In this document: positions 17,908-26,522 of the stretch, piece by piece
How positions within the stretch are numbered: position 1 is the stretch's first letter
Layout of the letters: every line of letters starts with the position of its first letter
DNA from: Synergistaceae bacterium
GTDB lineage: Bacteria > Synergistota > Synergistia > Synergistales > Aminobacteriaceae
Direction of reading: 5' to 3'
DNA: 64,000 nt
Assembly (NCBI GenBank): GCA_017405525.1
Contig: JAFRAH010000006.1
Coordinates: forward strand, 88,539 to 152,538
Made by a program: the position numbers and the translations under genes
Notes under the pieces: generated by a model
Told to the model about the DNA's origin: nothing
Seen by the model: the letters and a program-made list of their open reading frames with translations, nothing else
Database searches by the model: none

Positions 17908-18369
17908 TTACTTGAGTAAATTGCTGAGAATTATATCCCAGCTCCCGCTCATCTTGAGGATAATATAGCCTGCAAGGACAAAAAGGAATGATGCGGTTAT
18001 GCCCTGAAGGACTCCGTACCAGAATGAAGGTTTTGCGGAATCTGCAAGTTTCCTGTAGCTCTCCATGTATTCGCGTGAAAGCCTCTGTTTTTCCTCCGCA
18101 ATCTCATCACCGTATGAAGAGTTCAGAAATTCCCGGAACAAATCTTCTGCCTAGTTACGGTAGAGTTTAAGTGTGTAATCAGTCTGGTCATTAACGAACT
18201 CATTTACTACATCTTCAGGAATGCTTGATGTGCCGAGCTCTATCTGCTTGCGTATGATAAATTCGCGCTTACGTGTCTTGTAGATGGAATATGCCGCATG
18301 ACCGAGAAAATCATGCTCATCTGCCACAAGACGCTCATATACTCCCGAATGTTTTACCTGTTTAGTCAT
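17908..18369 (-). pseudogene. Small membrane protein gene split by an in-frame TAG codon
   Basis: Two open frames, 18369 to 18151 (72 residues) and 18141 to 17908 (77 residues from a TTG), lie in the same reading frame with only a single TAG at 18153-18151 between them. Read through, they form one protein of about 152 residues: a soluble part with YSIYKTRKREFI and DVVNEFVNDQ, then EDLFREFLNSSYGDEIAEE, then one membrane helix near the C-terminus (YGVLQGITASFLFVLAGYII). The codon pattern suggests CAG (Gln) became TAG. The second half has no good ribosome binding site. It overlaps the upstream 56-residue gene by eight bases. Either a recent nonsense mutation, amber read-through, or two real genes; I favour a broken gene. 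Confidence 0.6.
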
Positions 18370-18532
18370 TTTTCATGCCTCCGAAAACTTTCATTGATGC
18401 CTCACGCAAAGCCCGCTCAATATCCTCACTTGAGAGTTTATCACTGATACGGTGCTCAGGCTTAACCCCAAGAATCATGTTGACATTAGCCCGCCTCACT
18501 GTCTCAATGCTGAATCCCTCACGTTCCTTCAT
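18362..18532 (-). CDS. Small 56-residue protein, antitoxin-like in size and context
   Basis: This short frame starts at an ATG preceded by a strong GGAAGGAGG and ends in a TAA that overlaps the next start (ATGACTAA). The sequence begins MKEREGFSIETVRRAN and contains HRISDKLSSEDIERALREA (about residues 27-45), a charged helical pattern. I do not recognise the family. Tight overlap with a small membrane protein gene looks like a toxin-antitoxin or similar two-component module, but no known toxin fold is visible, so this is a guess from layout. Confidence 0.6.
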   Translation of the reverse strand: MKEREGFSIETVRRANVNMILGVKPEHRISDKLSSEDIERALREASMKVFGGMKND

Positions 18533-18554
18533 GTGTCCCGCCTCCTTCCGTGTG

Positions 18555-19070
18555 TCAACGTATCTTCATTATCACGTAGCTGTCCTGCCTGTTATACTTT
18601 CCGGCCTTGCTGAGGTTTGAGCTGTTCCCGTCATACCCCAAAACCCCGGCAAGCTCCCCTTCATGTATCACCCTGTCCATGAGTTCATATCTTATGTCGC
18701 CGGTCTTCCTGTCCTGCCCGATGTTATACCTTGCGTACCAGCTCCCTGTAGTGGCATCCGCGACAATATCATACTTCTCACGGTCTGGAGTCCTCAATCC
18801 GCCGTCAATGTAGTGCCTGATGGGATATTGACTGTTGGAGCTGAACCAGTCGCTAATTTCCTGCCTCGTCATTTTTCCGAGCTTGTCCGCACTGTTGAGG
18901 TAGAATGCCTGCGCCGCCATGCCTATACTGCTTAGGTTGGCTATTATGTTGTCAGCCCTTGCTATGGCCTCCGAGCTGGTCATAGAGAACGTCATGAACG
19001 TCATCAAGATACCAATGATTATTATCACTATGAGGAGCTCCCAAAGAGTGAAACCCTTTCGTGTTTTCAT
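18555..19070 (-). CDS. Type IV prepilin-like protein
   Basis: This 171-residue protein has a class III signal peptide: a short basic leader MKTRKG, the cleavage site before FTLWE, with Glu at position 5 of the mature chain, then a long hydrophobic helix. The globular part is unlike characterised pilins. The first ATG of the longer frame is ignored because GGGGAGG lies seven bases before the ATG at 19070. It is last of four prepilin genes on this strand and the protein would be processed by a prepilin peptidase not encoded in the window. It could be a minor pilin. Confidence 0.85.
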   Translation of the reverse strand: MKTRKGFTLWELLIVIIIIGILMTFMTFSMTSSEAIARADNIIANLSSIGMAAQAFYLNSADKLGKMTRQEISDWFSSNSQYPIRHYIDGGLRTPDREKYDIVADATTGSWYARYNIGQDRKTGDIRYELMDRVIHEGELAGVLGYDGNSSNLSKAGKYNRQDSYVIMKIR

Positions 19071-19083
19071 GTCAATACCTCCC

Positions 19084-19797
19084 CTAGCTGCCCGGTGCAA
19101 AGTCAACCATCATCATCCAGACTTTCTCGCCGCCATTATAGAGCGCGCACCCTTTGGCCTTGTCCGAGATGAGGTTTTGGGATTTTGCCATTGCTGCCAG
19201 CTTCTTCCTCACCAGATCGCCCATCAGTCCTTGAGGAATGACGTAGCCGACAAACCAAGCCGTTCTTCCCTGCTTTGAGCCGGACTGCTTGTCGTTGTCG
19301 TTCAGAAGGTAGCCGTCATACACCATAGGAGCAACTTTTGCCGCCCAGCCTGAGCCGCTGACCTTGATGCTCCCGTCCTTGCCCTCGATTATGCTCAGTA
19401 TCGATGCCTTGAAGAGCTCACGGTTGGCCCTGCTGGCACCGGTCCTGTTCTCCCACCATTCCTGAATAGGTTTCCAGCCTCCGTTTGCGTCGCCGTCCCT
19501 GTAAGTTGTCGGGGTAAGGTACGCATACGTTACGCCGTTTTCAGTGTACGTTTGGTAGTTGGCACATATACCGTACTCGGTTTTTGTGTTGTTGGTCATC
19601 ACCAGGTCTTTGTGTTTCGTGTACCAGTAGTTCACCGCCTTCTTGAACGCGTTGAGGTTCGACACAATCACCCTAGCCTTAGCTGTTGCCACAAACTCAA
19701 CGGCCTTCAGTGAGGTCATGGCCGCAAGAACACCTATAACGGCAATCACTACCATGAACTCAACAAGAGTAAAGCCCTTGCGTTTCTGAAACTTCAT
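19084..19797 (-). CDS. Type IV prepilin-like protein
   Basis: This 237-residue protein starts MKFQKRKGFTLVEFMVVIAVIGVLAAM, interrupted here only in description: basic leader, G/F cleavage site, Glu5, long hydrophobic helix. It is the largest of the four prepilins. The globular domain has many aromatic and charged residues and a patch TPTTYRDGDANGGWKPIQ near residues 90-107. It ends 14 bases before the next prepilin start and has a weak terminator upstream, so these two form one unit. Likely a minor pilin or pseudopilin. Confidence 0.87.
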   Translation of the reverse strand: MKFQKRKGFTLVEFMVVIAVIGVLAAMTSLKAVEFVATAKARVIVSNLNAFKKAVNYWYTKHKDLVMTNNTKTEYGICANYQTYTENGVTYAYLTPTTYRDGDANGGWKPIQEWWENRTGASRANRELFKASILSIIEGKDGSIKVSGSGWAAKVAPMVYDGYLLNDNDKQSGSKQGRTAWFVGYVIPQGLMGDLVRKKLAAMAKSQNLISDKAKGCALYNGGEKVWMMMVDFAPGS

Positions 19798-19816
19798 GAT
19801 GATTCCTCCTTACTGT

Positions 19817-19846
19817 ACAAAAATTGCCCTCCCGTTAAGAGAGAGC
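19817..19846 (-). terminator. Weak intrinsic terminator between prepilin genes
   Basis: On the minus strand GCTCTC (19846-19841) pairs with GGAGGGC-type bases (to 19826), followed by AATTTTTG. It would reduce read-through from the upstream prepilin. Confidence 0.5.
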
Positions 19847-19869
19847 ATCATATAGTGTGAAAAGTTATC

Positions 19870-20394
19870 CTAGTGTGTGTTTGTCCGTATCATGAGCCAC
19901 ACTACAGCCTCCCCGTTGTAGCTGGCGGTGGAATTTGGAGCAGGGTATGTGCTCTCACTCGCCGAGCCCTTGAGCCCGGAGGTGATTGCCCGGCCTTTGA
20001 GCTTCTTCTTCACCGAGTCAGCATCCGCCGTAGTCGGTATCTTGTAGCCTGCCCACCATGTCCCTGAATTGTTCCTGACGTAGTAGTCGCTGCTGTCCTG
20101 AACTGCCCATTCATTCCGCAGGTGTCTGAATACGTAGGGCTTAAGGTCTCCTTTGGGCTTTGAGCCTTTTTGCGGGGGGCCGTCAAAATTCCTGATGAAG
20201 TAGTCTGCGCTGTCGACGTAGTACATCATTGCGGCAGAGGCTAAATTGCGGAGGTTGTTGACGATATTCCCGGCCTTTGTGGTTGAGACCGACTCACTGC
20301 TTGAGAGCATCATCATTGACGAGAGAATACCTATAAGCAATACGACTATGAGCAGTTCTGTAAGCGTGAAGCCACTTCGAGCGTATCTGCCCAC
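19870..20394 (-). CDS. Type IV prepilin-like protein
   Basis: This 174-residue protein has the leader MGRYARSG, then FTLTELLIVVLLIGILSSMM with Glu5. The helix is followed by LSSSESVSTTKAGNIVNNL, closely similar to the same region of the 21.0 kb prepilin, so the two are paralogues that arose by duplication. The globular parts have diverged. It is flanked by terminators on both sides and so may be expressed alone. Confidence 0.87.
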   Translation of the reverse strand: MGRYARSGFTLTELLIVVLLIGILSSMMMLSSSESVSTTKAGNIVNNLRNLASAAMMYYVDSADYFIRNFDGPPQKGSKPKGDLKPYVFRHLRNEWAVQDSSDYYVRNNSGTWWAGYKIPTTADADSVKKKLKGRAITSGLKGSASESTYPAPNSTASYNGEAVVWLMIRTNTH

Positions 20395-20495
20395 CGAAAA
20401 TTTCTCCTCTCACTTTAAGTTTGTGGATATGGGGAAATTTTAAGCCTATCTTATCCCTAATTCAACGCCTTCTTGATTTTGGCTGTCATTGGGGC

Positions 20496-20534
20496 AAAAA
20501 AAACCCTCTCCCCTGAATGAACGAGGGAAGAGGG
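20496..20534 (-). terminator. Strong intrinsic terminator after the first prepilin gene
   Basis: On the minus strand CCCTCTTCCCT (20534-20524) pairs with AGGGGAGAGGG (20514-20504) with one wobble, followed by eight T. It should end most transcripts from the major prepilin. Confidence 0.87.
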
Positions 20535-20554
20535 AATGTTTACGGGATTAGTAC

Positions 20555-21037
20555 CTAGCGGACGAGAACATATACCTCATCACCATCTGTATATTCGGCG
20601 GAGGTTGACGATGGTGTAGCGAGGAGTCCCACAGACTTGGCGCGTCCCTTGAGCTTGGTCTTTATCTGCGCTTTCTCGTCTTCTGTTCCTGTTATTGTGT
20701 GCTTGATGAACCATGAGGCAGCTGTGGGGTCTGCGCCTGTAGACAACACAATTGTATACTGGCCTATGTCAGGAATATTTGTCCCGCCGTTCAGGTACTT
20801 CTTCGTCAAGTTAAAGAGCGTCGTCACTGTCGTGCTAGAAGTAATTAGATCCCCGCTGTCAATGGACAATGACAATGCCGCCGTCTTGAGGTTGCGGAGG
20901 TTGCTCACTATGTTGCTGGCCTTCGCTGAGGTTACAGCCTCAGTGCTGGAGAGCATCATCATTGCTGACAGAATACCAATTACCACGATTACGATAAGGA
21001 GCTCAACGAGGGTAAAGCCTTTACGATTAGTCTTCAT
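20555..21037 (-). CDS. Type IV prepilin, probable major pilin or pseudopilin
   Basis: This 160-residue protein has a canonical class III leader (MKTNRKG, cleavage before FTLVE, Glu5) and the helix FTLVELLIVIVVIGILSAMM. It is the smallest of the four and sits next to pilC, with its own strong terminator, a pattern often seen for the major subunit. The globular domain carries many Thr and Ser residues. AGGAGG is present upstream in AGGAGGAAAATAG. Major-subunit status is inferred. Confidence 0.87.
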   Translation of the reverse strand: MKTNRKGFTLVELLIVIVVIGILSAMMMLSSTEAVTSAKASNIVSNLRNLKTAALSLSIDSGDLITSSTTVTTLFNLTKKYLNGGTNIPDIGQYTIVLSTGADPTAASWFIKHTITGTEDEKAQIKTKLKGRAKSVGLLATPSSTSAEYTDGDEVYVLVR

Positions 21038-21143
21038 GTTCTATTTTCCTCCTAGTGTGTATTTGAACTGCTTTCCTTAAACTTCTGCCTTCTAGCGCAC
21101 AGTATATTTCTCGGCAACCACCCCTCCAAAATTTACCTGCACT

Positions 21144-22427
21144 TCATGACAACTGAACTATAGCCGACGTTACGGGCGCAAATATCGAGGTTGCTATGAT
21201 GGCTATTATACCCCCAACGAACACAATAAGCATCGGTTCAAGAAGTGAGATTGTAGCCTTCACCTGCTCATCAAGCTCTTGGTCATACCACGTAGCCACA
21301 CGCTCAAGCATGTTGTCGAGATGTCCTGTCTCCTCGCCGATCCTCATCATCTGTGAGACCAGTACCGGGAATATCCCCGCCTGGCGTGCCGAATCCCCCA
21401 GTGATATGCCCCTGATTACCCCCTGACGGAGTGCCGCATACCCGTCCTGTACCGCCGAGTTCCCCGCTGTACCCTCCGCCATCTGGAGAGCCCGGACTAT
21501 TGGGACACCCGCCGCAGTCAGTGCCGAGAGCGTCCGGCTTGAACGCGCCATTGATGCCTTCATGACGAGGTCCTTCATGACCGGGATCTTCAGCTTGACC
21601 CTGTCCACGACTACCTTGGTGTGCTTGTTCGTTGAGACTGCATACAGCCCGGCAATAATCAGGACAACGCCCAGTGCCACAAAGTGCCAATTGCTGGCGA
21701 ACCACTTTCCTACCCCGAACATTACCAGCGTTATTTGAGGAAGCTCTATGTTCAGGGACGCGAAAGTCTCCTCAAATTTCGGCACAAGGAAAAGGAAAAA
21801 GAATATCAGTATTGCGACCGCGAACAACATTATGAACGCCGGGTAGAACATTGCGCTCTTTATCTTGCTCCTGAGTGCCTCCTGTTTCTCCAGAAGTACC
21901 GCCGCCTGATCCAGTGATGAACCCAGCAGCCCGCCTTCCTCCCCTGCCTCGATAAGCGACACTATGAGGGGGCTGAATGCTTTTTCCTGGCTCATGGCCT
22001 GACTTAGCGGCATTCCCCTGTCCAAGCGTCCCTTTATCGCCAAGAGGGATTTCTTGAGGGCTATGTTCTTTTCACCGCCTGCAATAACATCAATCGAGGT
22101 TGCAAGACTGAGACCTGCATTCTCCATTGTGGCAAGCTGACGGAAAAAGACCATCAAGACCTTGTTGGGTACTTTCCCGCCGGTCAGGAGTGAACCAATA
22201 TCGAGGGCAAGAAGGGACTTCAGCGATACACTTCCGCCTTTTGCGCCGGGTTTCTTTGCCGGTGCCTGTGGTGTGGATGCCGAACGTCCTCCGCCCTGAG
22301 CGTTAAGGCTGATTACTATCATTCCCCTGTTGCGGAGCATGTCGAGGGCTGTTTTCTGGGTGTCCGATTCTATCGATCCTTCAGAAATAGTGCCGTCGGA
22401 AGCTCTTGCACGGTACTTGAAGTTCAC
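21144..22427 (-). CDS. pilC: Type IV pilus / type II secretion inner-membrane platform protein (PilC/GspF)
   Basis: This 427-residue protein starts with the MNFKYRARASDGTISEG segment typical of PilC/GspF and has two GspF domains: the first with LATMENAGLSLATSID (about residues 93-108) and the second with LSALTAAGVPIVRALQMAE (about residues 300-318). Membrane helices lie near 195-215, 245-265 and 400-420. It forms the platform that couples the ATPases to pilin insertion. It carries a Gly/Lys/Pro-rich insertion near residues 45-65. It lies downstream of pilT. Confidence 0.92.
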   Translation of the reverse strand: MNFKYRARASDGTISEGSIESDTQKTALDMLRNRGMIVISLNAQGGGRSASTPQAPAKKPGAKGGSVSLKSLLALDIGSLLTGGKVPNKVLMVFFRQLATMENAGLSLATSIDVIAGGEKNIALKKSLLAIKGRLDRGMPLSQAMSQEKAFSPLIVSLIEAGEEGGLLGSSLDQAAVLLEKQEALRSKIKSAMFYPAFIMLFAVAILIFFFLFLVPKFEETFASLNIELPQITLVMFGVGKWFASNWHFVALGVVLIIAGLYAVSTNKHTKVVVDRVKLKIPVMKDLVMKASMARSSRTLSALTAAGVPIVRALQMAEGTAGNSAVQDGYAALRQGVIRGISLGDSARQAGIFPVLVSQMMRIGEETGHLDNMLERVATWYDQELDEQVKATISLLEPMLIVFVGGIIAIIATSIFAPVTSAIVQLS

Positions 22428-22528
22428 ACTGCCTCAGCTCACTTTCATTTTGTTCATTCCCTGTGCCTGTGAAGCATTATAGACCATCGGAATTTAATTG
22501 CAAGTTTCTCACAATTCACTACAAATCA

Positions 22529-23608
22529 CTAGATGCCCGCCGAAATTACCCGGTCTATTTCCGCTTGGTCATAAGCGAAGTCCTTAGCGGTTGACTTTGA
22601 GATTTTCCCGTCCCTGAACCAGCGAACTAGGTCCTGTTCCATTGTGTGCATTCCGAAGCTCATTCCCGTAAGCATGGCGTTGCGTATGCTGCTGATCTTC
22701 CCCTCCCGTATGCTTGCCCTGATTGCCGGGGTGGTGATCATGATCTCAGTTGCGCAGACCCTGCCCTTGATGTCGTCTCTGGGGATTAGCTGCTGTGAGC
22801 AAATTCCTATGAGGGTGTAGGCTAGCTGAAGGCGTACCTGATTTTGCTGGTGTGGCGGGAAAACGTCAACGATGCGTTCAATCGACTGTGAAGCGTCCTG
22901 AGTGTGGAGCGTCCCGAAAACCAAGTGCCCGGTTTCGGCGGCGGTTATTGCTGCCCCGATTGTCTCAAGGTCCCGCATTTCTCCGATCATGATTACGTCC
23001 GGGTCCTGTCTCAGAACGTGCCTGATGCCTGACGCGAAGTTCTCGGTGTCATGGCCTATCTCGCGCTGGTGGATGACTGAGATTGCCGGGGTGTGAATGT
23101 ACTCTATCGGGTCCTCAATCGTAACGATGTGAGCCTTTCGGTTGTGGTTGATCTCACTGATTATTGCCGCAAGGGTTGAGCTCTTCCCGTGTCCTGTCGG
23201 GCCGGTCGCAAGGAACAAGCCCCTGTGTTTCTGTGAGATTGTCTTGAGGATGGGAGGCAGTCCCAGCTCGTCAAGCGAACGTATCAGTGTCGGGACAAGC
23301 CTGAAGGTCAGTGATACGCCGTTCATCTCACGGTATGCGCTGCCCCTGAACCGCTGGGTGCCGTAGGTGAACGCAAAATCAAGGTCTCCCGTCCTGGTGA
23401 ACCTCTCGTGCTGTGCCTCCGTCAAAATCTCGCTGATGAACTTTTCGAGTGCCTCTTTCGTGAAGACAGGGGAGCTCTCTATGTAGTCAAGTGAGCCGTG
23501 AACCCTCAAGGCAGGAAGACAGCCAGAGCTTAGGTGAATGTCGCTTGCCCCGTCGTTTATTGCCAGCTTTATGAGCTCCTCTAAATCAAGGTTGTCAAAT
23601 CGTTGCAC
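22529..23608 (-). CDS. pilT: Twitching motility retraction ATPase PilT
   Basis: This 359-residue cytoplasmic hexameric ATPase has GASDIHLSSG (about residues 19-28), Walker A GPTGHGKSST (about 134-143), the Asp box ITIEDP-type segment, Walker B VIMIGEMRD and the HTQDA motif. The Walker A has His where many PilT proteins have Ser. The AIRNLIRE-like retraction motif is replaced by a related IRASIREGKISSIRNAM segment, still consistent with PilT. It powers pilus retraction and DNA uptake. It overlaps the end of pilB by 14 bases. Confidence 0.93.
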   Translation of the reverse strand: MQRFDNLDLEELIKLAINDGASDIHLSSGCLPALRVHGSLDYIESSPVFTKEALEKFISEILTEAQHERFTRTGDLDFAFTYGTQRFRGSAYREMNGVSLTFRLVPTLIRSLDELGLPPILKTISQKHRGLFLATGPTGHGKSSTLAAIISEINHNRKAHIVTIEDPIEYIHTPAISVIHQREIGHDTENFASGIRHVLRQDPDVIMIGEMRDLETIGAAITAAETGHLVFGTLHTQDASQSIERIVDVFPPHQQNQVRLQLAYTLIGICSQQLIPRDDIKGRVCATEIMITTPAIRASIREGKISSIRNAMLTGMSFGMHTMEQDLVRWFRDGKISKSTAKDFAYDQAEIDRVISAGI

Positions 23609-25277
23609 TTAATATCTCCTCCAATGATGTATTGCCCTGAAGTGCCGCATTTATTCCGGCTCTTCTGAGTGTCTTCATTCCGCCTTCTATTGCCGCCTCA
23701 CGGAGCTCCATTGCGTCAGCCCCCTTGATGATCATCTCGCGAAGGTAGTCGTTGAGTACCATGATCTCATAGATGCCGCGCCTTCCCTTGTAGCCGTGCC
23801 TGCATTTGGGGCAGCCAACGGGCTTGTAGGCAGTGCTTCCCGGAGGAACTCCCAGTTTCTCGCAGGTATTGTCGTCAAGCTCGTACTCTTCCTTGCAGTG
23901 AGGACACAAGCACCTCACGAGCCTTTGAGCCACAACCCCGGTCAGTGATGCCGCAAGAAGGAACGGTGCTATCCCCATGTCAATGAGCCTTGTTGCCGCG
24001 CTCGGAGCATCGTTAGTGTGTAGGGACGAGAGGACAAAGTGCCCGGTCAGTGCCGAACGTATGGCTATCTGTGCGGTCTCGGTGTCGCGTATCTCTCCGA
24101 TCATGATCTTGTCGGGATCCTGCCTCAAGATTGAGCGCAATGCACTCCCGAACGTAAGCCCGGCCTTCTCGTTCACGTTGACCTGATTTATTCCGTTGAT
24201 GTAGAACTCTACAGGGTCTTCAACCGTTACTATGTTGATGTCGGGGTTGCTTATTTTCTTGAGCATTGAGTATAGCGTTGTGGATTTTCCTGAACCTGTC
24301 GGGCCTGTGGCTAGCATCATTCCCCAAGGTGTCTTGCAGAAGTTGTCGATGTGTTCCATGTCATCATCTTCAAGACCAAGGTGTTCAAGCTCAACGAACG
24401 AATTATCACGGTCAAGGATACGGAGCACTATCTTTTCGCCGCTCATTGTTGGCAGCGAGCTGACGCGAAGGTCTATGTGCCTGCCGTCAATTATGGTGAG
24501 TATTCTTCCGTCCTGTGGCTTACGTTTCTCGGCGATGTCCATTCCTGACATGATCTTTAGGCGCGAGACTACGGCGGGCTGAACTACGGCGGGATACTGG
24601 TTGTGCACGTACAGTGCACCGTCAACCCTGAAGCGTATTCGGCTCATCTGCTCGTAGGCCTCGAAGTGAATATCTGAGGCGTTCTCCCTGACGGCCTGCT
24701 GTATTGCGTTGTTCACGAGCTCAATCAGCGGGGCATCATCCGGGTTCATTGTATTCGTTGTTGCGGCAAGGGGGGTATATGCGTCGCCTGCCTCCAGTGT
24801 GTCGGACATTGCACCCTGAATGTTCGCGGAGAAGTCGTACATTCGCGAGAGGTTGCGGTCTATGTCGTCCTCACCTGATGCGGCTATTCTCAGGTCGTGG
24901 CCGGTTATCATTCTTATTTCGTCCTGTGCAATGATGTCAAGGGGGTCTGACATTGCCACGAGGAGGGTATCATCATCATCAAGTTTCAGGGGGATTAACT
25001 GGAGGCGTTCGGCAACGTTCCGTGGGATCATCTTTATGGCCTCGTCTTCAGGCTGGTATCTGTCAAGCTGTATGAACTGGAGCTCAAGCTGGACTGCGAG
25101 GGTTTCGGCGACCTGTGTCGGGGTTAATGCTCCAAGAGACACGAGGATTTCACCAAGCCGCTTTTCGGATGTCTTCTGTAGCATTAATGCCTTGTCTAGT
25201 GAGTCCTGACTGACAAGTTCATATTCACGTAGGATTTCGCCGAACATCTTGCGTTGTGTGTAAAATATATCCTGCAA
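23595..25277 (-). CDS. pilB: Type IV pilus assembly / secretion ATPase (PilB/GspE)
   Basis: This 560-residue ATPase has an N-terminal MshE/GspE-N domain (GEILVSLGALTPTQVAETLA, about residues 41-60), a linker, the NASDIHFEAYE segment, Walker A GPTGSGKSTTLYS, Walker B IMIGEIRD, and a four-cysteine zinc motif (CPHC and CPKC, about residues 458-497). It drives pilus extension or pseudopilus assembly. It is transcribed with pilT and pilC. The genes pilD, pilM-Q and the secretin are not in the window. Confidence 0.94.
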   Translation of the reverse strand: MQDIFYTQRKMFGEILREYELVSQDSLDKALMLQKTSEKRLGEILVSLGALTPTQVAETLAVQLELQFIQLDRYQPEDEAIKMIPRNVAERLQLIPLKLDDDDTLLVAMSDPLDIIAQDEIRMITGHDLRIAASGEDDIDRNLSRMYDFSANIQGAMSDTLEAGDAYTPLAATTNTMNPDDAPLIELVNNAIQQAVRENASDIHFEAYEQMSRIRFRVDGALYVHNQYPAVVQPAVVSRLKIMSGMDIAEKRKPQDGRILTIIDGRHIDLRVSSLPTMSGEKIVLRILDRDNSFVELEHLGLEDDDMEHIDNFCKTPWGMMLATGPTGSGKSTTLYSMLKKISNPDINIVTVEDPVEFYINGINQVNVNEKAGLTFGSALRSILRQDPDKIMIGEIRDTETAQIAIRSALTGHFVLSSLHTNDAPSAATRLIDMGIAPFLLAASLTGVVAQRLVRCLCPHCKEEYELDDNTCEKLGVPPGSTAYKPVGCPKCRHGYKGRRGIYEIMVLNDYLREMIIKGADAMELREAAIEGGMKTLRRAGINAALQGNTSLEEILSATI

Positions 25278-25302
25278 CGATAATTCCTCCTTTAGGACAT
25301 TA

Positions 25303-26418
25303 TTATAATATTATCGACTTGTAGGGCCATGTGCGTGAATTGTTGCCGCGAACGAAAAGCCATAACCAATAGAACGCCATTACGAACAATACGGACACCA
25401 TTACGAAAGCCCTGAAGTACTTTTCTTTCACGAACCTCGGCATTGCGGCAAGGACAAGGACATTTACCAGCTCAGAATAAAATAGAACCCTCTCAATGAA
25501 GAACTTCACGAACAATTGGAAGATGAGGCAGAAAACTAGGTTGAACCTGTAGAACTCTATGTTGTTCCGGCAAAATGAATCCCCTTTGAGTGTCCGGGCG
25601 GCCTTCCTCCTGTACAGTGTGAGCATGATAATTTCCGCAAACATTATCAGGGCCATGAAGGCAGTAGCTTGCACCTCGTTGTACTTGTTGTTCAGGTAGT
25701 GAATATATCTTGACAGGAGGGGGATCATTCCGGCTGCGATGGCTATTATTGTCCGGGTTAAGAGAAGTCCTCCTGCTGAGCCATAAAAGACCAAAATCTT
25801 CGTCCATATATTTTTTTTGATGAAGTCTGAGGTCATGACGTAGTGCATTGCCACAAGAAGCACAATAGTTATAGCGGCCGAGCGGTGAAAGAACGTAGCA
25901 AAAAAAACATAAGGCAAGAACCTGAGATATTTTTTCTCTTCTATGTTGTTGAACCCCATGAAAATTATTGACCCTGCCATGTTCTGCCTCATGTTGTTGT
26001 ATGTTGTGTTGTAGAACATGAGAAACCATACGGTCATAATCATGGGTAGTGATATATTCTTCCTGTGCTTGTATGCTCCTATGTAGAAGCAGCTTATCGT
26101 TATGAGCTGGTAGAAGAAGTAGCACCAGTTTTCTGAACCGAGGGTATTCATGACGGTATAGCAAAGAAGTCCATAGCCCCACTCCCTTCGGCATACAGAC
26201 CTGAAAGCATCAAAACTTGAGGAGTGGAGAGCAGCATCGCAGTCCGGCCTTCCGTATGTTCTTGTGTCTGTTCCTATACCGTGAGCCCTGAGCCCCCCAA
26301 GTATGCAGGGTATTAAGATGCACAGGAGGGAGCAAAGAAATATTACCCCCTTGTTTTTCGAGCGTGAGGCTGCGTACGAGAGCGATATAGATACTAAGAA
26401 ACAGGCTATGTATACCAC
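25303..26418 (-). CDS. EpsG/Wzy-like polysaccharide polymerase
   Basis: This 371-residue integral membrane protein has about ten hydrophobic helices and resembles EpsG-type polymerases of exopolysaccharide and O-antigen. A segment with GLRAHGIGTDTRTYG (about residues 43-57) and FYNTTYNNMRQNMAGSIIFM near 135-155 matches the conserved catalytic loop region of EpsG proteins (G-TD and the R-Q pair). A longer frame extends over the hisS promoter, but GGGAGGAG seven bases before a GTG at 26418 gives a better start. It lies directly upstream of pilB on the same strand, so it may be cotranscribed with the pilus genes. The role is inferred from helix count and motif. Confidence 0.7.
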   Translation of the reverse strand: MVYIACFLVSISLSYAASRSKNKGVIFLCSLLCILIPCILGGLRAHGIGTDTRTYGRPDCDAALHSSSFDAFRSVCRREWGYGLLCYTVMNTLGSENWCYFFYQLITISCFYIGAYKHRKNISLPMIMTVWFLMFYNTTYNNMRQNMAGSIIFMGFNNIEEKKYLRFLPYVFFATFFHRSAAITIVLLVAMHYVMTSDFIKKNIWTKILVFYGSAGGLLLTRTIIAIAAGMIPLLSRYIHYLNNKYNEVQATAFMALIMFAEIIMLTLYRRKAARTLKGDSFCRNNIEFYRFNLVFCLIFQLFVKFFIERVLFYSELVNVLVLAAMPRFVKEKYFRAFVMVSVLFVMAFYWLWLFVRGNNSRTWPYKSIIL

Positions 26419-26522
26419 ACGAAAACTCCTCCCTGTTATTTGTCCTGAAAATAAATTCTCCGTGAATTTGAAGTGAGTTATATTATATATCCTGAAAAAT
26501 TCAGCAAGGAGTGATTTACTAC

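Noticed and set aside
18151..18153. TAG as a reassigned sense codon in this organism
   Set aside because: Many essential genes here end in TAG (rpmG, nusG, rplK, rplA, rplL, hisS), so TAG is a normal stop.
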